DNA of 64,000 bases from Hippophae tibetana (GCA_037013495.1 CM072810.1:49214843-49278842); one strand, 5' to 3'. Counted from the stretch's first letter, positions 28,001 through 43,358 are shown. Notes: generated by a model not told the origin, from the letters alone. Made by a program: numbers and translations.

Positions 28001-29480
28001 AAGGGAAGAGAAAAAGAAAGGAGGTATTGTTCACATTTTAAAAAAGAATAAAACATTTGATAAATCGCAATTTCAACTTTAAAAGATGATAACTTTTGAC
28101 TCCGGTCTTGAAACGACTATATTATTGTATGAAACCGAAGCTCTTAGCGATTCACACAATATGAGATGGCCTCAAATTTGGAATATCATTTTTGTATCTA
28201 AAGTTCACCATTTACATCATTTATTGAGGGTTTTTAGTTTTTTGCCCACCATTTCCGTTGTACTTACTTTCGATTTTTTTCAAAAGTGCCGTAAAGGAGA
28301 TATTGGTGCAAGCAAAGGGTCCTTTATTTATGTGTTCAATCCCTATATATTCTTCCAAACAAAATGAGTAAAGGAAAAGGAAAAGGCTACTGTTCCCATT
28401 TAAAAAAGGAAAAAACATTTGATAAATTAGAGTTCGAACTTTAAACGACGATAAACTTTTACTTGCATATCGAGAAAACTATTATAATATATCAAAATGA
28501 AGATCGTACCGATTCAAACAATTGGATTTGGCCCCATAGAGGAACCACATATTTGTTCGCAAATTCCATCGTTTACATCATTTACCGAGGGTTTTAAGTG
28601 TTTGTCTCACAATTTCCGTTGTACTTACTTTCTATTATATTGAAAAGAGCCGTAAAGGAGATATTTGTCCAAACAAATTTTTCTTTAATTATGTGTTAAA
28701 TCAATATATATTCTTCCAAAAAAAATATGAGAAAAGTGAAAGGAAAAGGCTATTGTTCCCATTTTAAAAAGGAACAAAACATTTGATAAATCGGAGTTCC
28801 AACATTAAAGGACGATAAATTTTTACTCTGTTATCGAAACAACTATTATAATATATCAAAATGAAGCCCGTACCGATTCAAACAATCTGATTTGGCCCCA
28901 AAAAGGAACCACATTTTTGTACGCAAATTCCATCATTCACATAGTTTTAAGTGTTTGTCTCACAATTTCCGTTGTACTTACTTTCTATTTTATTCAAAAG
29001 TGTCGTAAAGAAGATTTTGGTGCAAACAAAGGGTTCTTTATTTATGCGTTCAATCAATATCTATGTTTCCAAAAAACAAATAAGGGAAGAGAAAAAGAAA
29101 GGAGGTACTGTTCACAATTTAAAAAAGACTAAAACATTTGATCAATCGCATTTTCAACTTTAAAAGATGATAACTTTTGACTCGGGCATTGAAACGACTA
29201 TATTATTATATGAAACCGAAGCTCTTAGCGATTCACACAATATGAGGTGGCCTCAAATTTGAAATATCATTTTTGTACCTAAATTTCACCATTTACATCA
29301 TTTATTGAGGGTTTTTAGTTTTTTGACCACCATTTCCATTGTACTTACTTTCAATTTTATTCAAAAGATCCGTAAAGGAGATATTGGTGCAAACAAAGGG
29401 TTCTTTATTTATGTGTTCAATACATATATATTCTTCCAAAAAAATTAGTAAAGAAAAAGGAAAAGGCTACAGTTCCCATT
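25080..29480. repeat. 2182-bp (six-monomer) tandem duplication
   Basis: The block starting near 25080 is repeated from near 27262. Anchor pairs 25349/27531, 25712/27894, 26078/28260 and 26439/28621 are all 2182 bp apart. Shared diagnostic variants include TTGTACGAAATTCCATCG with one base missing (25647, 27829), GTGCAAGCAAAGGG and GACTCCGGTCTTGAAACG. The unit is two D-B-C trimers. The second copy has an extra 11-bp deletion at about 28940 (CACATAGTTTTAAG), giving a 353-bp interval. Confidence 0.88.
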
Positions 29481-30431
29481 TAAAAAAGAAACAAAACTTT
29501 TGATAAATCAGAGTTCCAACTTTAAACGACGATAAAAGTTTACTTGCATATCGAGACAACTATTTTAATATATCAAAATGAAGCCCGTACCGATTCAAAA
29601 AATCTGATGTGGCCCCACAAAGGAAACACAATTTTGTACCCAAATTCCATCGTTTACATCATTTCCCGAGGGTTTTAAGTGTTTCTCTCACCATTACCGT
29701 TGTACATACTTTCTATTATATTGAAAAGAGCCGTAAAGGAGATATTTGTTCAAACAAATTTTTCTTTATTTTTGTGTTAAATCAATATATATTCTTCCAA
29801 AAAAATATGAGAAAAGTGAAAGGAAATGGCTATTGTTCCCATTTTAAAAACGAACAAAACATTTGACCAATCGGAGTTCCATCTTTAAAGGACGATAATT
29901 TTTTACTCTGTTATCGAAACAACTATTATAATATATCAAATTGAAGCCCGTACCGATTCAAACAATCTGATTTGGCCCCACAAAGGAACCACATTTTTGT
30001 ACTCAAATTCCATCGTTTACATCATTTACCGAGGGTTTTAAGTGTTTGTCTCACAATTTCCATTGTACTTACTTTCTATTTTATTCAAAAGAGCCGTAAA
30101 GGAGATTTTGGTGCAAACAAAGGGTTCTTTATTTATGCGTTCAATCAATATCTATGCTTCCAAAGTACAAATAAGGGAAGAGAAAAAGAAAGGAGCTACT
30201 GTTCACAATATAAAAATGAATAAAACATTTCATAAATAGAAATTTCAACTTTAAAAGATGATAACTTTTGACTCCAGTATTGAAACGACTAGATTATTAT
30301 ATGAAACCGAAGCTCTTAGCGATTCACACAATATGAGATGGCTTTAAATTTGGAATATCATTTTTGTATCTAAATTTCACCATTTACATCATTTATTGAG
30401 GGTTTTTAGTTTTTTGCCCATCATTTCCGTT

Positions 30432-33290
30432 GTACTTACTTTCGATTTTTTTCAAAAGATCCGTAAAGGAGATATTGGTGTAAACAAAGGGTTCGTTATT
30501 TATGTGTTCAATCCCTATATATTTTTCCAAAAAAATATGAATAAAGAAAAAGGAAAAGGCTACTCTTCCCATTTAAGAAAGGAACAAAACATTTGATAAA
30601 TCGGAGTTCCAACTTTAAACGACGATAAACTTTTACTTGCATATCGAGACAACTATTATAATATATCAAATTAAAGCCCGTACCGATTCAGAAAATCTGA
30701 TTTGGCCCCAAAAAGGAACCACATTTTTGTACCCAAATTCCATCGTTTACATCATTTACCGAGCATTTTAAGTGTTTGTCTCACCATTTCCGTTGTACTT
30801 ACTTTCTATTATATTGAAAAGAGGCATAAAGGAGATATTTGTTCAAACAAATTGTTCTTTATTTATGTGTTAAATCAATATATATTCTTCCACAAACAAA
30901 ATGAGAAAAGTGAAAGGAAAAGGCTACTGTTCACAATTTAAAAAAGAAAAAAACATTTCATAAATCGAAATTTCAACTTTAAAAGATGATAACTTTTGAC
31001 TCGGGTATTTAAACGACTATATTATTATATGAAACCGAAGCTCTTAGCGATTTACACAATATGAGATGGCTTTAAATTTGGAATATCATTTTTGTACTTA
31101 AATTTCATCATTTATATCATTTATTGAGGGTTTTATGTTTTTTGCCCACCATTTCCGTTCTACTTACTTTCGATTTTAATCAAAAGATCCGTAAAGGAGA
31201 TATTGGTGCAAACAAAGGGTTCTTTATTTATGTGTTCAATATATATATATATTCTTCCAACAAAAATGAGTAAAGAAAATGGAAAAGGCTATTGTTCCCA
31301 TTTAATAAAGGAACAAAACATTTGATAAATTGGAGTTCCAACTTTAAACGACGATAAAAGTTTACTTGCATATCGAGACAACTATTATAATATATCAAAT
31401 TTAAGGTCGTATCGATTCAAAAAATCTGATTTGGCCCCAAAAAGTAACCACATTTTTGTACCCAAATTCCATCGTTTACATCATTTACCGAGCATTTTAA
31501 GTATTTGTTTTACCATTTCCGTTGTACTTACTTTCTATTTTATTCAAAAGAGCTGTAAAGGAGATATTGGTGCAAACAAAGGGTTCTTTATTTATGCGTT
31601 CAATCAATATCTATTCTTCCAAATAAAAATAAGTTAAGAGAAAAAGAAAGGAGATACTGTTCACATTTTAAAAAAGAATAAAACATTTGATTAATCGCAA
31701 TTTGAACTTTAAAAAATGAAAACTTTTGACTCGGGTATTGAATCGACTATTTTATTATATGAAACCGAAGCTCGTAGCGATTCACGGAATTTGAGATGGC
31801 CTCAAATTTGGAATATCATTTTTGTACTTAAATTTCATCATTTACATCATTTATTGAGGGTTTTTAGTTTTTTGCCCACCATTTCCGTTGTACTTACTTT
31901 CGATTTTATTCAAAAGAGCAGTAAAGGAGATTTTGGTGCAAACAAAGGGTTCTTTATTTATGCGTTCAATCAATATCTATGCTTCGAAAAAACAAATAAG
32001 GGAAGAGAAAAAGAAAGGAGCTACTGTTCACAATTTAAAAAAGAATAAACATTTCATAAATCGAAATTTCAACTTTAAAAGATGATAACTTTTCACTCAG
32101 GTATTGAAACAACTATATTATTATATGAAACCGAAGCTCTTAGCGATTCACACAATATGAGATGGCTTTAAATTTGGAATATCATTTTTGTACTTAAATT
32201 TCATCATTTACATCATTTATTGAGGGTTTTATGTTTTTTGCCCACCATTTCCGTTGTACTTACTTTCAGTTTTATTCAAAAGATCCGTAAAGGAGATATT
32301 GGTGTAAACAAAGGGTTCGTTATTTATGTGTTCAATCCCTATATATTTTTCCAAAAAAATATGAATAAAGAAAAAGGAAAAGGCTACTCTTCCCATTTAA
32401 GAAAGGAACAAAATATTTGAGAAATCGGAGTTCCAACTTTAAACGACGATAAACTTTTACTTGCATATCGAGACAACTATTATAATATATCAAATTACAG
32501 CCCGTACCGATTCAGAAAATCTGATTTGGCCCCAAAAAGGAACCACATTTTTGTACCCAAATTCCATCGTTTACATCATTTACCGAGCATTTTAAGTGTT
32601 TGTCTCACCATTTCCGTTGTACTTACTTTCTATTATATTGAAAAGAGCCATAAAGGAGATATTTGTTCAAACAAATTGTTCTTTATTTATGTGTTAAATC
32701 AATATATATTCTTCCACAAACAAAATGAGAAAAGTGAAAGGAAAAGGCTACTGTTCACAATTTAAAAAAGAAAAAAACATTTCATAAATCGAAATTTCAA
32801 CTTTAAAAGATGATAACTTTTGACTCGGTTAATGAAACGACTATATTATTATATGACACCGAAGCTCTTAGCGATTTACACAATATGAGATGGCTTTAAA
32901 TTTGGAATAACATTTTTGTATTTAAATTTCATCATTTACATCATTTATTGAGGGTTTTATGTTTTTTGCCCACCATTGCCGTTGTACTTACTTTCGATTT
33001 TATTCAAAAGAACCGTAAAGGAGATTTTGGTGCAAACAAAGGGTTCTTTATTTATGTGTTCAATATATATATATATATATATTCTTCCAACAAAAATGAG
33101 TAAAGAAAATGGAAAAGGCTATTGTTCCCATTTAAAAAAGGAACAGAACATTTGATAAATTGGGGTTCCAACTTTAAACGACGATAAAAGTTTACTTGCA
33201 TATCGAGACAACTATTATAATATATCAAATTGAAGCTCGTACCTATTCAAAAAATCTGATTTGGCCCCAAAAAGTAACCACATTTTTGTA
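30432..33290. repeat. 1824-bp (five-monomer) tandem duplication with TA-tract expansion
   Basis: Anchors 30432/32256, 30795/32619 and 31160/32984 are 1824 bp apart. Both copies share the D-to-C junction with GTTCACAATTTAAAAAAG, the variant ACCGAGCATTTTAAG and GGGTTTTATGTTTTTTG. In the C unit the normal CAATCCCTATATATTC is replaced by an AT run: about 16 bp at 31237-31252 and about 21 bp at 33062-33082. The latter makes that anchor interval 370 bp, a small microsatellite growing inside the satellite. Confidence 0.8.
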
Positions 33291-36200
33291 CGCAAATTCC
33301 CTCGTTAACATCATTTACAGAGGGTTTTAAGTGTTTGTCTCACAATTTCCGTTGTACTTACTTTCTATTTTATTCAAAAGAGCCGTAAAGGAAATTTTAG
33401 TGCAAACGAAGGGTTCTTTATTTATGTGTTCAATCCCTATATATTCTTCCAAAAAAAAATGAGTAAAGAAAAAGGAAAAGGCTACTGTTCCCATTTAAAA
33501 AAGGAAAAAACATTTGCTAAATTGGAGTTCCAACTTTAAACGACGATAAAATTTTACTTGCATATCGAGACAACTATTATAATATATCAAATTGAAGATC
33601 GTACCGATTCAAACAATTGGATTTTGCCCCATAGAAGAACCACATTTTTGTACGCAAATTCCATCGTTTACCACATTTACCGAGGGTTTTAAGTGTTTGT
33701 CTCACCATTTCCGTTGTACTTACTTTCTATTATATTGAAAAGAGTCGTAAAGGAGATATTTGTACAAACAAATTGTTCTTTATTTATGTGTTAAATCAAT
33801 ATATATTCTTCCAAAAAAAATGAGAAAAATGAAAGGAAAAGGCTATTTTTCCCATTTTAAAAAGGAAGAAAACATTTGATAAATCGGAGTTCCAACTTTA
33901 AAGGACGATAATTTTTTACTCTGTTATTGAAACAACTATTATAATATATGAAAATGAAACCCGTACCGATTCAAACCATCTGATTTGGCCCCACAAAGGA
34001 ACCACATTTTTGTACGCAAATTCCATCGTTAACATCATTTACCGAGGGTTTTAAGTGTTTGTCTCACAATTTCCGTTGTACTTACTTACTATTTTATTCA
34101 AAAGAGCCGTAAATGAAATTTTGGTGCAAACAAAGCGTTCTTTATTTATGCGTTCAATCAATATCTATGCTTCCAAAGAACAAATAAGGGAAGAGAAAAA
34201 GAAAGGAGCTACTGTTCACATTTTAAAAAAAATAAAACATTTGATAAATCACTATTTCGACTTTAAAAGAAGATAACTTTTGACTAGGGTATTGAAACGA
34301 CTATATTATTATATGAATCCGAAGCTCTTAGCGATTCACACCATATGAGATGGCCTCAAATCTGGAATATCATTTTTGTACCTAAATTTCACCATTTACA
34401 TCATTTATTGAGGGTTTTTAGTTTTTTGCCCACCATTTCCGTTGTACTTACTTTCGATTTTATTCAAAAGATCCGTAAAGAAGATATTGGTGCAAACAAA
34501 GGGTTCTTTGTTTATATGTTCAATCCATATATATTCTTCCAAAAAAATGAGCAAAGAAAAAGGAAAAGGCTATTGTTCCCATTTAAAAAAGGAACAAAAC
34601 ATTTGATAAATCGGAGTTCCAACTTTGAACGACGATAAACTTTTACATGCATATCGAGACAACTATTATAATATATGAAATTGAAGATCGTACCGATTCA
34701 AACCATCTGATTTGGCCCCATAGAGGAAGCACATATTTGTACGCAAATTCCATCGTTTACATCATTTACCGAGGGTTTTAAGTGTTTGTCTCACAATTTC
34801 CATTGTACTTACTTTCTATTTTATTCAAAAGAGCCGTAATGGAAATTTTGGTGCAAACAAAGTGTTCTTTGTTTATGCGTTCAATCAATATCTATGCTTC
34901 CCAAGAACAAATAAGGGAAGAGAAAAAGAAAGGAGCTACTGTTCACATTTTAAAAAAGAATAAAACATTTGATAAATCACTATTTCAAGTTTAAAAGAAG
35001 ATAACTTTTGACTAGGGTATTGAAACGACTATATTATTATATGAAACCGAAGCTCTTAGCGATTCACACTATATGAGATGGCCTCAAATCTGGAATATCA
35101 TTTTTGTACCTAAATTTCACCATTTACATCATTTATTGAGGGTTTTTAGTTTTTTGCCCACCATTTCCGTTGTACTTACTTTCGATTTTATTCAAAAGAT
35201 CCGTAAAGGAGATATTGGTGCAAACAAAGGGTTCTTTATTTATATGTTCAATCCATATATATTCTTCCAAAAAAATGAGTAAATAAAAAGGAAAAGGCTA
35301 TTGTTCCCATTTAAAAAAGAAACAAAACATTTGATAAATCGGAGTTCCAACTTTGAACGACGATAAACTTTTACATGCATATCGAGACAACTATTATAAT
35401 ATATGAAATTGAAGATCGTACCGATTCAAAACATCTGATTTGGACCCATAGAGGAAGCAAATATTTGTACACAAATTCCATCGTTTACATCATTTACCGA
35501 GGGTTTTAAGTGTTTGTCTCACCATTTCCGTTGTACTTACTTTCTATTATATTGAAAAGAGCGGTAAAGGAGATATTTGTTCAAACAAATTGTTCTTTAT
35601 TTATGTGTTAAATCATTATATATTCTTCCAAAAAAAATATGAGGAAAGTGAAAGGAAAAGGCTATTGTTCCCATTTTAAAAAGGAACAAAACATTTGATA
35701 AATCGGAGTTCCAACATTAAAGGACGATAAATTTTTACTCTGTTTTCGAAACAACTATTATAATATATCAAAATGAAGCCCGTACCGATTCAAACAGTCT
35801 GATTTGGCCCGAAAAAAGAACCACATTTTTGTACATAAATTCCATCGTTTATATCATTTACCGAGGGTTTTAAGTGTTTGTCTCACAATTTCCGTTGTAC
35901 TTACTTTCTATTTTATTCAAAAGAACATAAAGGAAATTTTGGTGCAAACAAAGGGTTCTTTATTTATGCGTTCAATCAATATCTATGCATTTAAAGAACA
36001 AATAAGGGAAGAGAAAAAGAAAGGAGCTGCTGTTCACATTTTAAAAAAGAATAAAACATTTGAAAAATCGCAATTTAAACTTTAAAGATGATAGCTTTTG
36101 ACTCGGGTATTGAAACGACTATATTATTAAATGAAACCGAAGCTCGTAGCGATTCACACAATTTGAGAAGGCCTCAAATTTGGAATATCATTTTTGTACC

Positions 36201-39200
36201 TAAATTTCATCATTTACATCATTTATTGAGGGTTTTTAGTTTTCTGCCCACCATTTCCGTTGTACTTACTTTCTATTTTTGTCAAAAGTGTCGTAAAGGA
36301 GATATTGGTGCAAACAAAGGGTCTTTTATTTATGTGTTCAATCCCTATATATTCTTCCAAAAAAAATGAGTAAAGAAAAAGGAAAAGGCTACTGTTCCCA
36401 TTTAAAAAAGGAAAAAACATTTGCTAAATTGGAGTTCCAACTTTAAACGACGATAAAATTTTACTTGCATATCGAGACAACTATTATAATATATCAAATT
36501 GAATATCGTACCGATTCAAACAATTGGATTTGGCCCCATACAGGAACCACATTTTTGTACGCAAATTCCATCGTTTACCTCATTTACCGAGGGTTTTAAG
36601 TGTTTGTCTCACCATTTACGTTGTACTTACTTTCTATTATATTGAAAAGAGTCGTAAAGGAGATATTTGTACAAACAAATTGTTCTTTATTTATGTGTTA
36701 AATCAATATATATTCTTCCAAAAAAAATGAGAAAAATGAAAGGAAAAGACTATTGTTCCCATTTTAAAAAGGAAGAAAACATTTGATAAATCGGAGTTCC
36801 AACTTTAAAGGACGATAATTTTTTAATCTGTTATTGAAACAACTATTATAATATATGAAAATGAAGCCCGTACCGATTCAAACCATCTGATTTGGCCCCA
36901 CAAAGGAACCACATTTTTGTACGCAAATTCCATCGTTAACATCATTTACCGAGGGTTTTAAGTGTTTGTCTCACAATTTCCGTTGTACTTACTTTCTATT
37001 TTATTCAAAAGAGCCGTAAAGGAAATTTTGGTGCAAACAAAGGGTTCTTTATTTATGCGTTCAATCAATATCTATTCTTCCAAAGAACAAATAAGGGAAG
37101 AGAAAAAGAAAGGAGGTACTGTTCACATTTTAAAAAAGAATAAAACATTTGATAAATCGCTATTTCAACTTTAAAAGAAGATAACTTTTGACTCGGGTAT
37201 TGAAACGACTATATTATTATATGAAACCGAAGCTCTTAGCGATTCACACCATATGAGATGGCCTCAAATCTGGAATATCATTTTTGTACCTAAATTTCAT
37301 CATTTACATCATTTATTGAGGGTTTGGAGTTTTTTGCCCACCATTTCCGTTGTACTTACTTCCGATTTTATTCAAAAGAGCCGTAAAGGAGATATTGGTG
37401 CAAACAAAGGGTTCTTTATTTATGCGTTCAATCAATATCTATTCTTCCAAATAAAAATAAGTTAAGAGAAAAAGAACGGAGATACTTTTCACATTTTAAA
37501 AAAGTATAAAACATTTCATTAATCGCAATTTCAACTTTAAAAAATGATAACTTTTGACTCGGGTATTGAAACGACTATATTATTATATGAAACCGAAGCT
37601 CGTAGCGATTTACAAAATTTGAGATGGCCTCAAATTTGGAATATCATTTTTGTACATAAATTTCATCATTTACATCATTTATTGAGGGTTTTTAGTTTTT
37701 TGCCCACCATTTCCGTTGTACTTACTTTCTATTTTATTCAAAAGTGCCGTAAAGGTGATATTGGTGCAAACAAAGGGTCCTTTATTTATGTGTTCAATCC
37801 CTATATATTCTTCCAAAAAAAATGAGTAAAGAAAAAGGAAAAGGCTACTTTTACCATTTAAAAAAGGAAAAAACATTTGATAAATTGGAGTTCCAACTTT
37901 AAACGACGATAAAGTTTTACTTGCATATCGAGACAACTATTATAATATATCAAATTGAAGATCGTACCGATTGAAACAATTGGATTTTGCCCCATAGAGG
38001 AACCACATTTTTGTACGCAAATTCCATCGTTTACCACATTTACCGAGGGTTTTAAGTGTTTGTCTCACCATTTCCGTTGTACTTACTTTCTATTATATTG
38101 AAAAGAGTCGTAAAGGATATATTTGTCCAAACAAATTGTTCTTTATTTATGTGTTAAATCAATATATATTCTTCCAAAAAAAATGAGAAAAATGAAAGGA
38201 AAAGACTATTGTTCCCATTTTAAAAAGGAAGAAAACATTTGATAAATCGGAGTTCCAACTTTAAAGGACGATAATTTTTTAATCTGTTATTGAAACAACT
38301 ATTATAATATATGAAAATGAAGCCCGTACCGATTCAAACCATCTGATTTGGCCCCACAAAGGAACCACATTTTTGTACGCAAATTCCATCGTTAACATCA
38401 TTTACCGAGGGTTTTAAGTGTTTGTCTCACAATTTCCGTTGTACTTACTTTCTATTTTATTAAAAAGAGCCGTAAAGGAAATTTTGGTGCAAACAAAGGG
38501 TTCTTTATTTATGCGTTCAATCAATATCTATGCTTCCAAAGAACAAATAAGGGAAGAGAAAAAAAAGGAGCTACTGTTCACATTTTAAAAAAGAATAAAA
38601 CATTTGATAAATCGCTATTTCAACTTTAAAAGAAGATAACTTTTGACTCGGGTATTGAAACGACTATATTATTATATGAAACCGAAGCTCTTAGCGATTC
38701 ACACCATATGAGATGGCCTCAAATCTAGAATATCATTTTTGTACCTAAATTTCATCATTTACATCATTTATTGAGGGTTTTGAGTTTTTTGCCCACCATT
38801 TCCGTTGTACTTACTTCCGATTTTATTCAAAAGAGCCGTAAAGGAGATATTGGTGCAAATAAAGGGTTCTTTATTTATGTGTTCAATAAATACATATTCT
38901 TCCAAAAAAAATGAGTAAAGAAAAAGGAAAAGGCTACTGTTCCCATTTAAAAAAGGAACAAAACATTTGATAAATTGGAGTTCCAACATTAAACGATGAT
39001 AAAATTTTACATGCATATCGAGACAACTATTTTAATAAATCAAAATGAAGCCCGTACCGATTCAAAAAATCTGATGTGGCCCCACAAAACAACCACAATT
39101 TTGTACCCAAATTCCATCGTTTACATCATTTACCCAGGGTTTTAAGTGTTTGTCTCACCATTTCCGTTGTACTTACTTTCTATTATATTGAAAAGAGCGG

Positions 39201-42200
39201 TAAAGGAAATATTTGTTCAAACAAATTGTTCTTTATTTATGTGTTAAATCAATATATATTCTTCCAAAAAAAATATGAGAAAAGTGAAAGGAAAAGGCTA
39301 TTGTTCCCATTTTAAAAAGGAACAAAACATTTGATAAATCGGAGTTCCAACATTAAACGATGATAAATTTTACTCTGTTATCGAAACAACTATTATAATA
39401 TATCAAAATGAAGCCCGTACCGATTCAAATAGTCTGATATGGCCCCAAAAAAGAACCACATTTTTGTACGCAAATTCCATCGTTTATATCATTTACCGAG
39501 AGTTTTAAGTGTTTGTCTCACAATTTCCGTTGTACTTACTTTCTATTTTATTCAAAAGAACGTAAAGGAAATTTTGGTGCAAACAAAGGGTTCTTTATTT
39601 ATGCGTTCAATCAATAACTATGCTTCCAAAGAACAAATAAGGGAAGAGAAAAAGAAAGGAGCTACTGTTCACATTTTAAAAAAGAATAAAACATTTGAAA
39701 AATCGCAATTTAAACTTAAATGATGATAGCTTTTGACTCGGGTATTGAAACGACTATATTATTATATGAAACCGAAGCTCTTAGCGATTCACAAAATATG
39801 AGATGGCCTTAAATTTGGATATCATTTTTGTACCTAAATTTCACCATTTACATCATTTATTGAGGGTTTTTAGTTTTTTTGCCCACCATTTCCATTGTAC
39901 TTACTTTCGATTTTATTCAAAAGAACCGTAAAGGAGATATTGGTGCAAACAAAGGGTTCTTTATTTATGTGTTCAATTTATATTTATATACTCTTTCAAC
40001 AAAAATGAGTAAAGAAAATGGAAAAGGCAATTGTTCCCATTTAAAAAAGGAACAGAACATTTGATAAATTGGGGTTCCAACTTTAAACGACGATAAAAGT
40101 TTACTTTCATATGGAGACAACTATTATAATATATCAAATTGAAGCTCGTACCGATTCAAAAAATCTGATTTGGCCCCAAAAAGTAACCACATTTTTGTAC
40201 CCAAATTCCATCGTTTACATCATTTACCGAGGGTTTTAAGTGTTTGTCTCACTATTTCCGTTGTACTTACTTTCTATTTTATTAAAAAGAGCCGTAAAGG
40301 AGATTTTGGTCAAAACAAAGAGTTCTTTATTTATACATTCAATCAATATCTATGCTTCCAAAAAACAAATAAGGGAAGAGAAAAAGAAAGGAGCTACTGT
40401 TCACATTTTAGAAAAGAATAAAACATTTGATAAATCGCAATTTCAACTTTAAAAGATGATAGCTTTTGACTCGGGTATTGAAACGACTATATTATTAAAT
40501 GAAACCGAAGCTCGTAGCGATTCACACAATTTGAGAAGGCCTCAAATTTGGAATATCATTTTTGTACCTAAATTTCATTATTTACATCATTTATTGAGGG
40601 TTTTTAGTTTTTTGCCCACCATTTCCGTTGTACTTACTTTCGATTTTATTCAAAAGTGCCGTAAAGGAGATATTGGTGCAAACTAAGGGTCCTTTATTTA
40701 TGTGTTCAATCCCTATATATTCTTCCAAAAAAAATGAGTAAAGAAAAAGGAAAAGGCTACTGTTCCCATTTAAAAAAAAAACATTTGCTAAATTGGAGTT
40801 CCAACTTTAAACGACGATAAAATTTTACTTGCATATCGAGACAACTATTATAATATATCAAATTGAAGATCGTACCGATTCAAACAATTGGATTTGGCCC
40901 CGTAGAGGAACCACATTTTTGTACGCAAATTCCATCGTTTACCTCATTTACCGAGGGTTTTAAGTGTTTGTCTCACCATTTCCGTTGTACTTACTTTCTA
41001 TTATATTGAAAAGAGTCGTAAATTAGATATTTGTACAAACAAATTGTTCTTTATTTATGTGTTAAATCAATATATATTCTTCCAAAAAAAATGAGAAAAA
41101 TGAAAGGAAAAGGCTATTGTTCCCATTTTAAAAAGGAAGAAAACATTTGATAAATCGGAGTTCCAACATTAAAGGACGATAATTTTTTAATCTGTTATTG
41201 AAACAACTATTATAATATATGAAAATGAAGCCCGTACCGATTCAAACCATCTGATTTGGCTCCACAAAGGAACCACATTTTTGTACGCAAATTCCATCGT
41301 TAACATCATTTACCGAGGGTTTTAAGTGTTTGTCTCACAATTTCCGTTGTACTTACTTACTATTTTATTCAAAAGAGCCGTAAAAGAAATTTTGGTGCAA
41401 ACAAAGCGTTCTTTATTTATGCGTTCAATCAATATCTATGCTTCCAAAGAACAAATAAGGGAAGAGAAAAAGAAAGGAGCTACTTTTCACATTTTAAAAA
41501 AGAATAAAACATTTGATAAATCACTATTTCAACTTTAAAATAAGATAACTTTTGACTCGGGTATTGAAACGACTATATTATTATATGAGACCGAAGCTCT
41601 TAGCGATTCACACCATATGAGATGGCCTCAAATCTGGAATATCATTTTTGTACCTAAATTTCATCATTTACATCATTTATTGAGGGTTTGGAGTTTTTTG
41701 CCCACCATTTCCGTTGTACTTACTTCTGATTTTATTCAAAAAAGCCGTAAAGGAGATATTGGTGCAAACAAAGGGTTCTTTGTTTATATGTTCAATCCAT
41801 ATATATTCTTCCAAAAAAATGAGCAAAGAAAAAGGAAAAGGCTATTGTTCCCATTTAAAAAAGGAACAAAACATTTGATAAATCGGAGTTCCAACTTTGA
41901 ACGACGATAAACTTTTACATGCATATCGAGACAACTATTATAATATATGAAATTGAAGATCGTACCGATTCAAACCATCTGATTTGGCCCCATAGAGGAA
42001 GCACATATTTGTACGCTAATTCCATCGTTTACATCATTTACCGAGGGTTTTAAGTGTTTGTCTCACCATTTCCGTTGTACTTACTTTCTATTATATTGAA
42101 AAGAGCGGTAAAGGAGATATTTGTTCAAACAAATTGTTCTTTATTTATGCATTAAATCAATATATATTCTTCCAAAAAAAATATGAGAAAAGTGAAAGGA

Positions 42201-43358
42201 AAAGGCTATTGTTCCCATTTTAAAAAGGAACAAAACATTTGATAAATCGGAGTTCCAACATTAAAGGACGATAAATTTTTACTCTGTTATCGAAACAATT
42301 ATTATAATATATAAAAATGAAGCCAGTACCGATTCGAACAGTCTTATTTGGCCCCAAAAAAGAACCACATTTTTGTACGCAAATTCCATCGTTTACATCA
42401 TTTACCGAGGGTTTTAAGTGTTTGTCTCACAATTTCCGTTGTACTTACTTTCTATATTATTCAAAAGATCCGTAAAGGAGATATTGGTGCAAACAAAAGG
42501 GTTCTATATTTATATGTTCAATCCATCTATATTCTTCCAAAAAATGAGTAAATAAAAAGGAAAAGGCTATTGTTCCCATTTAAAAAAGGAACAAAACATT
42601 TGATAAATCGGAGTTCCAACTTTGAACGACGATAAACTTTTACATGCATATCGAGACAACTATTATAATATATGAAATTGAAGATCGTACCGATTCAAAC
42701 CATCTGATTTGGCCCCATAGAGGAAGCACATATTTGTACGCAAATTCCATCGTTTACATCATTTACCGAGGGTTTTAAGTGTTTGTCTCACCATTTCCGT
42801 TGTACTTACTTTCTATTATATTGAAAAGAGCGGTAAAGGAGATATTTGTTCAAACAAATTGTTCTTTATTTATGTGTTAAATCAATATATATTCTTCCAA
42901 AACAAATAAGAGAAAAGTGAGGGAAAAGTCTATTGTTCCCATTTTAAAAAGGAAGAAAACATTTGATAAATCGGAGCTCCAACATTAAAGGACGATAATT
43001 TTTTACTCTGTTATCGAAACAACTATTATAATATATGAAAATGAAGCTGGTACCGATTCAAACAGTGTGATTTGGCCCCAAAAAAGAACCACATTTTTGT
43101 ACGCAAATTCCATCGTTTATATCATTTACCGAGGGTTTTAAGTGTTTGTCTCACAATTTCCGTTGTACTTACTTTCTATTTTATTCCAAAGACCGTAAAG
43201 GAAATTTTGGTGCAAACAAAGGGTTCTTTATTTATGCGTTCAATCAATATCTATGCTTCCAAAGAACAAATAAGGGAAGAGAAAAAGAAAGGAGCTACTT
43301 TTCACATTTTAAAAAAGAATAAAACATTTGATAAATCGCTATTTCAACTTTTAAATAA

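Larger units (their letters stand above)
16168..41902. repeat. Satellite domain 2: D-B-C trimers (~1091 bp)
   Basis: From the monomer anchored at 16342 a new class D appears: TTATATTGAAAAGAGC, ATATTTGTTCAAACAAATTG, GTGTTAAATCAATATATATTC and AAATATGAGAAAAGTG. D monomers then recur about every 1091 bp (19162, 20984, 22076, 23165, 24256, 25349, 26439, 27531, 28621, 29702), each followed by B (GATTTTGGTGCAAACAAAGGG, ATCTATGCTTCC, AAACAAATAAGGGAAG) and C. The order is disturbed in places: extra B-C pairs at 17436/17803, 20255/20622, 34805/35172 and 40263/40630; D followed directly by C at 30795 and 32619; C-front/B-tail chimeras at 31890 and 37352. Internal duplications and deletions are listed separately. 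Confidence 0.87.
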
